DNA of 64,000 nucleotides from an uncultured Bacteroidia bacterium (GTDB lineage Bacteria; Bacteroidota; Bacteroidia; Bacteroidales; ML635J-15), in contig CACYQN010000009.1 in the NCBI GenBank assembly GCA_902776565.1, positions 75,036 to 139,035 on the forward strand, read 5' to 3'. Positions 1 through 8,199 of this stretch are shown here, piece by piece. The position numbers and the translations under genes were made by a program. Under the pieces are notes generated by a model. It did not search any database. It saw only the letters and a list, made by a program, of their open reading frames with translations, and was not told the DNA's origin. Positions within the stretch are counted from its first letter, which is position 1. The number at the start of each line of letters is the position of its first letter.

Positions 1-657
1 AGGTTTGATGACGACAACACAGAAAAACGCAGTACTTGCAGTGCCGAATACGTAAGGCCATCGCAGCATATCCTTAAGACAGATATGATTAACGACGACG
101 GCTACATTTACATCAACGATACTATCTATGCATTTGTCGGAGGCGAATTGGTTTCGTCGCGTCCCGACATAAACGATTTTGTACTGGTAGTTATGGACTT
201 ATACGGAATGACTGCAAAAGATGCAATTAATCGCATAAATGATTTTGGAATAGCAAACACATCTGAATTTTGCAGTTATACGGACACAGCCAATCATAAA
301 TATTATATTGTCGGCATTGATAATTATAATGATAACACAGTGAATAAGAACCAGATATGGTTTGATTCAAAGACATTGTTGCCGAAGATGGTTCAGCGCA
401 CAAAAGACGATGGTCACAAATATGCGATTACATTCGATAATTTCATCCAAGTTGGTGGCACGGGCTGGATTCCACAGAAAATAACGTATTCGAAGGATGA
501 CAAGGTAAAAATTGTTGAGCGCATATACGACGCAGTAATTCCAATTTATGAAAAGAAAAAATTGTCGGTAGATAATTTCTGCAGCGACGAAACCTTGAAT
601 GAAATGCAGCTTGACCCAAATTCAAATTTCTCGCTGAACTTTATGGTGGAACCGTAA
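1..657 (+). CDS. Partial envelope protein of unknown function, possibly LolA-like (5' end outside window)
   Basis: The reading frame is open from the first base, so the gene starts before the window and at least 218 residues remain. The visible part has an alternating polar/hydrophobic beta-strand pattern. It includes IWFDSKTLLPKMVQ followed by a strand ending in YAITFDNF and then GWIPQKITY. That 'value learned, then strand' arrangement resembles the LolA/LolB-type half-barrel found in many Bacteroidota envelope proteins, but the match is only by eye. No catalytic motif is seen. The stop is followed by repeat-rich noncoding DNA, so it probably ends its transcription unit. Confidence 0.6.
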   Translation, partial: RFDDDNTEKRSTCSAEYVRPSQHILKTDMINDDGYIYINDTIYAFVGGELVSSRPDINDFVLVVMDLYGMTAKDAINRINDFGIANTSEFCSYTDTANHKYYIVGIDNYNDNTVNKNQIWFDSKTLLPKMVQRTKDDGHKYAITFDNFIQVGGTGWIPQKITYSKDDKVKIVERIYDAVIPIYEKKKLSVDNFCSDETLNEMQLDPNSNFSLNFMVEP

Positions 658-1100
658 AAGTTCAAAGGTTAAAAGTTCAAGGTTCAACAATTCAAGGTTC
701 AACAATTCAAAGTTTAAGGTTCAACGGTAATTTGTAGCGACGCAATGCTTTGCGTCGGTGTTCAAAGATTCAAAAGTTTTTGGTTTAAGGTTCTAAGATT
801 TGGCTACGCCGAGCTAAAGGTTGAGAATTTGATGATTCTCCACAAAATTTTTCTAACGCCAAAATTTTGCCGTATTTGATGTCTGACCAAGATTCGTTTC
901 AAATTTTCGAAAATTTCGTCAATAATTCCCAAAGCCAGAATTTTTCAAAAAAATCCGCCGGTTGAGCGTAGTCGCACAAAGTTCAATGTTCAACGTTCAA
1001 ACGACAAAGGTTCGAATCGAATTGCTGAGATATGTTCAACGTTTAAAGTTCAAAGATTCAAAGTTCAAAGAAATCCCACAAAAACTCATTAAATTTTTTG
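658..1100. repeat. Intergenic region rich in GTTCAA words with a short tandem repeat
   Basis: This gene-free stretch is full of variants of the hexamer GTTCAA (GTTCAAAG, GGTTCAAC). Around 680-712 there are two adjacent copies of the 15-mer AAGGTTCAACAATTC. It also carries a diverged copy of the GCAATGC-type palindrome at about 732-758 and, at 796-820, a copy of the 'GGCTACGCCGAGCTAAAGG' repeat discussed under the GIY-YIG pseudogene. No convincing gene is present. From 1101 to 1174 the sequence is plain A+T-rich and nothing is recognised. Confidence 0.7.
732..758. repeat. Dispersed palindrome, GCAATGC family (diverged copy)
   Basis: An imperfect palindrome built on GCGACGCAATGC / TTTGCGTCG. 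It resembles the perfect palindrome at 30851-30880 and the copy at 40560-40587. The family is non-coding and sits only between genes here. Confidence 0.55.
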
Positions 1101-1174
1101 CAGCCTCTTTTGTCTTATAATTTATATTATGTAAAATAGCATCTAAAAGAATCCTCCTATTCCATAGTCTTCAC

Positions 1175-3679
1175 CTAAATATCATTTGTTCGTTTTTGTT
1201 TCCTGTAATGCAACACTATTGCCCCGACAATTAGCAGAACCAGAACAGCAGATGCAATCATCTCGACTTTTTCCCACTTATTGAATGTCGGTGCTTCGTT
1301 GCGAAATTCAACTGTATGTTCTCCTGACGGAATTTCCATTGCTCTCAACAAATAATTTGCCCTTACATATTCAGCCGGATTTCCATCAATGTATGCACGC
1401 CAATCAGCACTATAATAAATTTCAGAAAATACAGCCAACGCATAATTGTTTGTACGCACAGAATATTTACGCAAATTTGGATTATAAGGTTTCTCAGCAA
1501 CCAAAGAAATTTCCGCCGTTGAGTCATGCACATAATTTGCCGACAATCCGCAAAATTCATTTTTGTTTACGATTGCCTTGTTTTTTAGATTCTCGTCATT
1601 TAGAGCCAAAATTTCCTCGTTGGCACAATCTACAAATTTTACAGAATCCACAAACCAGGCGTTTCCGTATGCATCGGCATTTCTCCGAACCTGATATTTG
1701 CCATCCTTAAATTTTAGGAAATATCTGATATTCAGCATGTTCATTACATTTTTGTTGTAATGTGCCAGATAAAATTCTATAACATCCTGATAACGCGCAA
1801 GTTTCACACCGCTATAACCGCCAGCCGAATGATGAAACGCCGATGTGCGTGCATCGTTGAAAGCCGACCCATATTTGGGCTTTATGTTGAACACACGATA
1901 GTCAACATCGTTGTTCTCGGCAGCCATCTGGTAAATCTGCTTGTCACCATCGTCGGGCTTAAAGTCCAACGAACTCTCCTTCACATACTTATCCTCATTA
2001 AGATACCTGCTGTCCACACCTATAAGGTCGATAAGCACCAACACACCTATTATCGTAGCAATTATCTTGACATTCTTGAACTTATCGTTAATGTACAACC
2101 ATAACACAAGTGCAACTGCAAGCACGAAAGCGAAGGAACGCCACGCATCAGCAGTCATAAGGCTCTGACGGTCAGCAATCAAAGCATTTCTAACTTCCTC
2201 TGATAATGCAGAGTCCCCTGCCCCGCTGAAATTGCACACAGAAGCGCCCACTATTGCTACCAACAGGCAGATTATCAGTGTTATACCTGCAGATATATAT
2301 AGTGAAATATTGTATTTCTTACGGTCGGTTTCGGAAAATACTTGTCTCAATGCCAGCACAGCCAAAACAACTGCCGAAACGCTTGCAATAACAAGGCTCA
2401 TCGATGGCGACCTAAATTTGCTGTACATAGGAAGATAATTTCGTAATAAATCGTTGAACCACGGCAAGTTACTGCCCCATGCCATTACAATTCCGATTAT
2501 TGTTGCAGCAAGTAGCCACCAGCGTTCCGGTCCTTTGACCACAAACAATCCGAGCAAAAACAGGAAAACTATAATTGCACCGAAATAAACAGGTCCCGAT
2601 GTAAAACGCTGATTTCCCCAATACAAAGGAGCAATCTCATCCTTTTGCAACTTGTAGTATGCCGAATTTTTGTCCACAGGTTCATCAGAACTACCACCAT
2701 AGAATCCAGGAACAAGTAATGTCATTGTCTCCGCCTTGCCGTAGCTCCATTCAGAAGCATATTCTGCATCAAGTCCATCACTTTCAACTGCTTGATTTTC
2801 TTCTGGATAGATGTCGTTTGGCCTAATAGTCAGTTCCGAACCGCCACGCATAGTCTGCTTCACATATTCGGCATTTACCATAAAGTAGCGCGATGTTGAC
2901 AACAGCACAAGAACCGCACATACAACAAGCCCCCCTACTCCTTTGGCAAAATGCACAAACTCCTTATTCTTAATGGAATACACAAGGTAAGTAATACCGA
3001 CAACCACAGCCATTATAAGTGTGTAGTAAGTTATCTGTATGTGATTGCACTGGATTTGAAGCCCTAACGCAATGGTAAACAGCAACATTCCCCACAAATA
3101 TTTCTTCTTGAAAGTTAGAATCATCCCTGCCAGAATCGGTGCTATCATCGATATTGCCCATGCCTTGGTAATGTGCCCTACTGCAATAATTATTATGTTG
3201 TAACTTCCAAAGCCAAAGGCAAATGCACCCAATAGACTCAACCACGGCTTTACTCCCATTGCCGTCAATGCAACATAAAAGCCAAGCAAGTAAAGGAACA
3301 TTATTCCCCAGTCACAATTGCGTCCTTCGGGACCATCACCTATAAATGTAAGTGTAAGCACATATTTCAGCGGCTGGAAAATGTTCTTTGATGGAATGTT
3401 ATGCATCTGATACATAGGCATTCCGCTGAAAGCAGAACTATTCCAGTAGGCATCTTCGCCAGTTTCGGCCTTGTATTTTGCATATTCCGTTGACGACCAC
3501 CTATAATTTATCACATCATCCTGACTGATAATCTTACCGTTAAGAATCGGATGCATATACACAACAGACACAACGAAGAATAGCAGCACTATGCCTGCGT
3601 GAGTAATAATCTTCTTTGTCAACGGTTTGATTGTCACAGCATTCACTCCTTTGTTTCTATTGAAGCCTTTCCTCGCCAA
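1175..3679 (-). CDS. YfhO-family multi-spanning membrane protein
   Basis: An 834-residue polytopic inner-membrane protein. It has about a dozen hydrophobic segments, an N-terminal PILNGKIISQDD loop, an extracytoplasmic domain at roughly residues 580-780 and a last helix near the C-terminus. This is the architecture of the bacterial YfhO family, which is linked to glycosyl transfer onto cell-wall or lipid polymers; the exact substrate is not known. The first ATG overlaps nadD by 37 bp. A later GTG at 3637 has a good AAAGGAG-like sequence in front of it and would almost remove the overlap, so the true start is open. It is the last gene of the nadD/FKBP run. Confidence 0.8.
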   Translation of the reverse strand: MARKGFNRNKGVNAVTIKPLTKKIITHAGIVLLFFVVSVVYMHPILNGKIISQDDVINYRWSSTEYAKYKAETGEDAYWNSSAFSGMPMYQMHNIPSKNIFQPLKYVLTLTFIGDGPEGRNCDWGIMFLYLLGFYVALTAMGVKPWLSLLGAFAFGFGSYNIIIIAVGHITKAWAISMIAPILAGMILTFKKKYLWGMLLFTIALGLQIQCNHIQITYYTLIMAVVVGITYLVYSIKNKEFVHFAKGVGGLVVCAVLVLLSTSRYFMVNAEYVKQTMRGGSELTIRPNDIYPEENQAVESDGLDAEYASEWSYGKAETMTLLVPGFYGGSSDEPVDKNSAYYKLQKDEIAPLYWGNQRFTSGPVYFGAIIVFLFLLGLFVVKGPERWWLLAATIIGIVMAWGSNLPWFNDLLRNYLPMYSKFRSPSMSLVIASVSAVVLAVLALRQVFSETDRKKYNISLYISAGITLIICLLVAIVGASVCNFSGAGDSALSEEVRNALIADRQSLMTADAWRSFAFVLAVALVLWLYINDKFKNVKIIATIIGVLVLIDLIGVDSRYLNEDKYVKESSLDFKPDDGDKQIYQMAAENNDVDYRVFNIKPKYGSAFNDARTSAFHHSAGGYSGVKLARYQDVIEFYLAHYNKNVMNMLNIRYFLKFKDGKYQVRRNADAYGNAWFVDSVKFVDCANEEILALNDENLKNKAIVNKNEFCGLSANYVHDSTAEISLVAEKPYNPNLRKYSVRTNNYALAVFSEIYYSADWRAYIDGNPAEYVRANYLLRAMEIPSGEHTVEFRNEAPTFNKWEKVEMIASAVLVLLIVGAIVLHYRKQKRTNDI

Positions 3680-4251
3680 TAACCCATTTTGTCAACGTAC
3701 TCGAATACTTTTTCGGGCATAAAGAATCGCACATCCTTTCCTTGTTGTATCGACTCACGGATAAAACTAGACGAAATTTCTATCAGGGGTGCATCTACGA
3801 TTTCTATGTTAGAGTTCTCGTATTCAACGACTTCGCAACCAGGACGGCGATAGACGTAAACCTTGTAGTCACGCAAAATGACATCGTAGTTTTTCCACTT
3901 GTGGAAAGTTTCAAGATTGTCACCGCCAATGAGTATGCTGAAATTATAGTCGGGATATTTTTCCGAAAGGTATGTCAGTGTATTTATGGTATAGTTTGGC
4001 TTAGGCAGATAAAATTCCACATCCGAAACTCTGAATTTCGGATAGTTGCCTATTGCCAGTTGAACCAAATGTTGACGCACGCGGTCGTCAATCAGCGTTG
4101 ATGATTTTTTTAGCGGATTGTGTGGCGTTACCACAAACCAAAGTTCGTTAACATCTGTATATTCAGCAAGATAGTTAGCAATGGCAAGATGTCCGATGTG
4201 AATCGGATTAAACGAACCGAAATAAAGCAATATTTCCCGTTTATTTTGCAT
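3643..4251 (-). CDS. nadD: Nicotinate-nucleotide adenylyltransferase NadD
   Basis: Transfers AMP from ATP to nicotinate mononucleotide in NAD biosynthesis, in the cytoplasm. The 202 residues begin with the nucleotidyltransferase signature GSFNPIHIGHLAIANYL, including the HIGH motif. They contain TPHNPLKK and end with the ISSSFIRESI motif (the family's ISST-x-IR), so the nucleotide-binding elements are complete. Length is normal for the family. The start overlaps the end of the upstream FKBP gene by 11 bp, which suggests translational coupling in the minus-strand operon. Confidence 0.93.
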   Translation of the reverse strand: MQNKREILLYFGSFNPIHIGHLAIANYLAEYTDVNELWFVVTPHNPLKKSSTLIDDRVRQHLVQLAIGNYPKFRVSDVEFYLPKPNYTINTLTYLSEKYPDYNFSILIGGDNLETFHKWKNYDVILRDYKVYVYRRPGCEVVEYENSNIEIVDAPLIEISSSFIRESIQQGKDVRFFMPEKVFEYVDKMGYWRGKASIETKE

Positions 4252-5278
4252 CGAGCAGTTCTATTTCAAACACTAAAGTACTGAATGGCGGAATCACGTT
4301 GCCATATTTCTGGTCGCCGTATGCCAGACGGAACGGAATTATCACAAGGCAGTGGTCGCCGACCTGCATATTCATCACGGCTTCCTCAAGACCGACAATC
4401 ACCTCCTTCTTGCCTGTCACAAACGAGAAAGGCTCTGAACGTTCGAGAGTTGAGTCGAAAACCGAACCGTCGATAAACGCTGCCGTATAGTCAATTTTCA
4501 CAGTGCTGCCAACAGAAGGCTTTTTGCCAGCACCTTTATTTATCGTAAGTATATGCAAACCGCTGTCGGTCTTTTTCAACGGATAATTCATATTGATAAG
4601 AAAACGGTTGATAAGACTGTTCTCCTCGTCTATCCGCTTCTGGTACATATCTTTATTGGCATTGGCATAGTCAAGTCCAGAAACAATCTTTTTCATCCTG
4701 ACATTGAAAACCAAGCGGTCTCCCTTCTTAATAAAAGCAGGAATACTTGCCTTGCCCTGCGACTTGACGAAAAACTTTATCGCATCGACCTTAATTACCG
4801 CACTATCACCTTCGTGCAAAAGCATCAGAGCCTCTTCGATGCAACCTTTGTCGCTTGGTGCGGCAAGTCGCATACGGAACTCTTCGCCAAGGTCGGAACT
4901 TGCAAATAGCAGGGAATCAGTCCGTTCGGTACGATAAGACATATTCATATACATTACATCGCCGACATTGGGCGTGCGTTTCGATTTAGAAGCCTTAACA
5001 ATCTTATACTCAATGCCGTTAGCAGTCTTCAAGAAGACATTTTCGGGGCGGTCAACAACATATTCTGCTTCTCCGTTTTCGCCAAAGACAATCATCGACA
5101 CCTGACCCGAATCATTGCTGTAGTTCCACTGCGACAGAAGCGAGTCAGCCTCCTCTTCGGACACAACTTTCGATTGTTCCGTCTTAGTGTCGTCATCCTT
5201 TTTCTTTTCTTCCTTGCAAGAAAATGCCAAAAATGCCGACAGCAAAATGATTGTCAATATTACCGACTTAATTTTCAT
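4241..5278 (-). CDS. FKBP-type peptidyl-prolyl isomerase lipoprotein (double domain)
   Basis: A 345-residue lipoprotein. The signal sequence ends in the lipobox AFSC at about residue 21 and is followed by a charged KEEKKKDDD linker. The C-terminal domain (about 250-343) is a full FKBP fold with the typical VKIDYTAAFIDGSVFDST, VGLEEAV.MNMQVGD and PPFSTLVFEIEL elements. Residues about 100-195 look like a second, degenerate FKBP domain (GDVMYMNMSYRTE, EEALMLLHEGDSAVIKV). It probably helps proteins fold at the outer membrane or in the periplasm. Its start overlaps the upstream paralogue by 4 bp. Confidence 0.88.
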   Translation of the reverse strand: MKIKSVILTIILLSAFLAFSCKEEKKKDDDTKTEQSKVVSEEEADSLLSQWNYSNDSGQVSMIVFGENGEAEYVVDRPENVFLKTANGIEYKIVKASKSKRTPNVGDVMYMNMSYRTERTDSLLFASSDLGEEFRMRLAAPSDKGCIEEALMLLHEGDSAVIKVDAIKFFVKSQGKASIPAFIKKGDRLVFNVRMKKIVSGLDYANANKDMYQKRIDEENSLINRFLINMNYPLKKTDSGLHILTINKGAGKKPSVGSTVKIDYTAAFIDGSVFDSTLERSEPFSFVTGKKEVIVGLEEAVMNMQVGDHCLVIIPFRLAYGDQKYGNVIPPFSTLVFEIELLDAK

Positions 5279-6144
5279 TTTCTTACATCTACAATTTCGA
5301 TTTCAAATATCAATGTCGAATATGGTTGTATGTCGCCTTTCCCTTCTGCGCCATACCCTATTTTTGACGGGATTATTACTGTAGCAACACTTCCCTTTTT
5401 CATTTTCGCAATGGCTTCTTCCCACCCCGAAATGAATTTTTCTCTTCCTACAATATAAGTCATTGGCTCACTGCCCAATGTAGTTTCAACAAGAGAACCA
5501 TCAGCAAGCGTAAGTGTATAATTTACAACAATTTCATCACCCTGTTCAATATAATCACCAGAACCTTCATTCTTCTCAATAAAATACAATCCCGATTCCG
5601 TAGGTGCGGCTGTTATATTGGCGTTTTTTATGTAGTTTTCAAGGATTTCCATCTCGACATCCTCTCCAGTATGGAATCGTGACGACATATATTGTTCCAT
5701 ATCCTTCTGGTCCATAATGTTCACGAGCCTTACCTTGATTATAATCTGGTCGAGAGCCTCAACTCCTTCGGGCAGACGTCCGTATTTTTCCGAAAAAAGC
5801 AGGAAATTTTCTGCGCTAATCTTGAATATCACCGAATCGCCCTCGTGCATCATCGCAAGTCCGTCCTCGATGCTTCCGCCTGTATGTGCCGGATGTTCAA
5901 GGGTTTTCATATATTTTCGACCGCTTTCGCTAGACTCGAAAAGCACCTTGCCTTTTTCGGTTTCGTAAGAATAGTTAAGTTCAAGAACATCACCGATTTG
6001 TGGCATTTGCCCCGATTCATTCCGTTCTACAATCCTATATTTCAAGCCAGATTCAGCAATGTCAAAATCTCCATATTTGTCGGAACAAGAACAAATTAGA
6101 GCAAAAGTTCCAAAAAGCAATAATATCTCGAAAAATCCCTTCAT
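5275..6144 (-). CDS. FKBP-type peptidyl-prolyl isomerase lipoprotein (double domain)
   Basis: A 289-residue paralogue of the next gene. The signal peptide ends in a lipobox (LICSC region, residues 16-20). A degenerate FKBP-like half (about 50-150, GDVLELNYSYETEKG, EDGLAMMHEGDSVIFKI) is followed by an intact C-terminal FKBP domain with DEIVVNYTLTLADGSLVETT, GWEEAIAKMKKG and YSTLIFEIEIVDV. The shared two-domain layout points to tandem duplication. It sits 9 bp downstream of the shorter GldI-like gene. Confidence 0.87.
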   Translation of the reverse strand: MKGFFEILLLFGTFALICSCSDKYGDFDIAESGLKYRIVERNESGQMPQIGDVLELNYSYETEKGKVLFESSESGRKYMKTLEHPAHTGGSIEDGLAMMHEGDSVIFKISAENFLLFSEKYGRLPEGVEALDQIIIKVRLVNIMDQKDMEQYMSSRFHTGEDVEMEILENYIKNANITAAPTESGLYFIEKNEGSGDYIEQGDEIVVNYTLTLADGSLVETTLGSEPMTYIVGREKFISGWEEAIAKMKKGSVATVIIPSKIGYGAEGKGDIQPYSTLIFEIEIVDVRK

Positions 6145-6153
6145 AATTCAATT

Positions 6154-6732
6154 CTATAATACGACCTCGCCATCGACAGGAAAGTCGGACTCAGGCGTTT
6201 TAATGTCAACAATCTCAATGTCATAGACCAAAACGGAATACGGTGGAATCTTGTACGAATCGCCAGCAACCCCGAATGCCAAGTGCGGAGGAAGAATAAA
6301 ATATGCCTTCTCTCCTTTTTTCATCAGCTTCAGACCTTCGTTAAGCCCCGATTCTTCCTGATTCATATCTATTTTTATCTTTCTGTTGCCAGTAGCATCC
6401 GAATCGTAAAGCACCTCTCCGTTCAACAGCGAAGTCTTAAACGAAAACTCTACCACATCACCGCTTTTAACCTCTATATCATTGGTTTGCGAATAAATCA
6501 TATAGTATAGTCCAGTTTCCGTTTCCTGCATTTCCCATTTGTGCCTTTGTATATATTTGTCAATGACATCGCGATTTACCTGAATCATATCACCATTGAC
6601 CTTTATGCTACCCTCCTGATTCTCTGCCTTGACTTTTGAATAAGGGTCCTTAGCTACCTCCTTTCCATCGTTGGAAGCACACGAAATCAGCAAAACAGCA
6701 AAAATTGTACTATATAACAAACTTTTAAACAA
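6154..6732 (-). CDS. GldI-like FKBP-type peptidyl-prolyl isomerase lipoprotein
   Basis: A 192-residue lipoprotein with signal peptide and lipobox LISC at residues 15-18 and one FKBP domain (about 85-178: VVEFSFKTSLLNGEVLYDS, LNEGLKLMKKGEKAYFILP, IPPYSVLVYDIEIVDI). The segment VIDKYIQRHKWEMQETETGL matches my memory of GldI, the gliding-motility lipoprotein. GldI homologues are also common in non-gliding Bacteroidota, often next to a DHH phosphoesterase as here. Motility cannot be inferred from it. The 14-bp spacing to the upstream gene suggests co-transcription. Confidence 0.83.
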   Translation of the reverse strand: MFKSLLYSTIFAVLLISCASNDGKEVAKDPYSKVKAENQEGSIKVNGDMIQVNRDVIDKYIQRHKWEMQETETGLYYMIYSQTNDIEVKSGDVVEFSFKTSLLNGEVLYDSDATGNRKIKIDMNQEESGLNEGLKLMKKGEKAYFILPPHLAFGVAGDSYKIPPYSVLVYDIEIVDIKTPESDFPVDGEVVL

Positions 6733-6746
6733 GATGATACGATGTT

Positions 6747-7787
6747 TTAGTAAACGTAATTCTTTAGCACCTCGGCGTATTCGCCCCTGACAAGTTCCTC
6801 AAATTTTTTGCATACGTTCTCAAGCGTATCGTAACTCTCACCACCAGAGGCATTTACATGACCGCCACCATTGAAATGTTTTGCGCTGACCTCGTTTACA
6901 TCAAAAGTACCTTTCGAGCGGAAACTGGTCTTGATGAAATTGTCACGTTCAATGAAGATTGCCGTGAAAATAATCCCTTCTATCTGCATCGGGATGTTGA
7001 CAAAGTTTTCGGTGTCGCCGAACTTCTCATTGTATTTGCGTCTGTCTGCGGCAGTTATGTATATGTACGCCGTCTTGTATTCCGGCATCACAACCATTCT
7101 GCTGCAAGTCACAAACCCCATAAACCTAATCCTGTCCTCCGACCAAGCATTGAACAACCTGTTGTAAATCTTGTTCTTCTCGATGCCGAACTCCATAATC
7201 TTGCCCACGACACGGAAAAGGTTCGGATTCGACGAGCTATATTGGAAAGAACCTGTGTCGGTAAGGATTCCCGTATAAAGGCAAGTGACCACATCCTTGT
7301 TTAAGTACTGCCTCAAATAAGAATTCTCAATAAACTCAAACACAAGTTCGCACGCCGACGAATAGGAAGTGTCTGCTATAGTCACATCGGTAAATGTTTC
7401 CGTAAACGGATGATGGTCGAGAAGTGCCTTGAAAGCATTTGATTTATCAAATTGCGGCTGTATGGCACCAACGCGTTTCCTAGCATTCATATCGACGCAT
7501 ATAATCATATCGGCACCGTCAAGGATTGTCGGGTCGCTCTGTGTCTTCTTGCCAAGAACTTTCATATCCTTCGCACCAGGAAGCCACTTCAGATTGTCGG
7601 GATAAAATGTTGGACTGATGACAGTTACATTCTTGCCCGTCTGCTTCAAGGCATTATACAAGCCCAAGGACGAGCCTATTGCATCACCATCGGGATTATA
7701 GTGGTGTATAATGACTATATTCTCGGACATTTTGATTCTGTCCGAGAATATAGCGAGTTCCTTTTCGAAAGCACTTATGATTGGCAT
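6747..7787 (-). CDS. DHH-family phosphoesterase, NrnA-like
   Basis: Probably a nano-RNA/pAp phosphatase: NrnA-type enzymes degrade oligoribonucleotides of 2-5 nt and dephosphorylate pAp with Mn2+. The 346 residues hold HHYNPDGDAIGSSLGL (motif I), ICVDMNARKRVG (motif II), LLDHHPF (DHH motif III) and the C-terminal DHHA1 loop GGGHVNASGG. All metal-binding residues appear intact. It lies only 2 bp from the preceding gene and leads into the FKBP genes. Confidence 0.88.
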   Translation of the reverse strand: MPIISAFEKELAIFSDRIKMSENIVIIHHYNPDGDAIGSSLGLYNALKQTGKNVTVISPTFYPDNLKWLPGAKDMKVLGKKTQSDPTILDGADMIICVDMNARKRVGAIQPQFDKSNAFKALLDHHPFTETFTDVTIADTSYSSACELVFEFIENSYLRQYLNKDVVTCLYTGILTDTGSFQYSSSNPNLFRVVGKIMEFGIEKNKIYNRLFNAWSEDRIRFMGFVTCSRMVVMPEYKTAYIYITAADRRKYNEKFGDTENFVNIPMQIEGIIFTAIFIERDNFIKTSFRSKGTFDVNEVSAKHFNGGGHVNASGGESYDTLENVCKKFEELVRGEYAEVLKNYVY

Positions 7788-7789
7788 CT

Positions 7790-8173
7790 CTAATCTTCGT
7801 CCTCTTCAACTTCCAGAACGAAAGCGCTGTCGCAGTCGGCCTTTGAGTACCACTGGAAGGTTCCACCGCTTGTCCTGAAATAAACTTCACTATCTTTCGA
7901 GATGATTTTCAATGCCATACGCTTCCACGGAGTGATTCTGCCCTTGTACGACTTGTCAATCCATACGTCAACGTAGTAACCTGTTGCATTTTCAAAAGAA
8001 AGAGAACACAAATCTGCATCTTTTGGCATCTGCTGCTCATACTCTTCCATACGCGGAAATCCATAGTCTTCAGGATTAATTCCGTCGGGGATTTCATTTG
8101 CTGTCAATGTCTGCGCCTTTGCGCCGAATGTTAATGCAGCAAAAACAACCAATAAAAAGCATCTAAGTTTCAT
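7790..8173 (-). CDS. Small secreted protein of unknown function
   Basis: 127 residues with a clear signal peptide (MKLRCFLLVVFAALTFGAKA, cleavage before QTL). The mature part ends in a strongly acidic tail (LEVEEDED). The middle (LCSLSFENATGYYVDVWIDKSYKGRITPW) reads as a small beta-sandwich. I do not recognise the family. Its position between the SPFH gene and nrnA, with tight spacing, suggests an envelope role and shared transcription. Confidence 0.7.
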   Translation of the reverse strand: MKLRCFLLVVFAALTFGAKAQTLTANEIPDGINPEDYGFPRMEEYEQQMPKDADLCSLSFENATGYYVDVWIDKSYKGRITPWKRMALKIISKDSEVYFRTSGGTFQWYSKADCDSAFVLEVEEDED

Positions 8174-8199
8174 ATTCTAAAAAATTAAATGTTAGTCAA

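Noticed and set aside
1005..1030. tRNA T-arm-like GGTTCGAATC
   Set aside because: No acceptor stem, anticodon arm or D-arm could be built around it; it is part of the GTTCAA-rich repeats.
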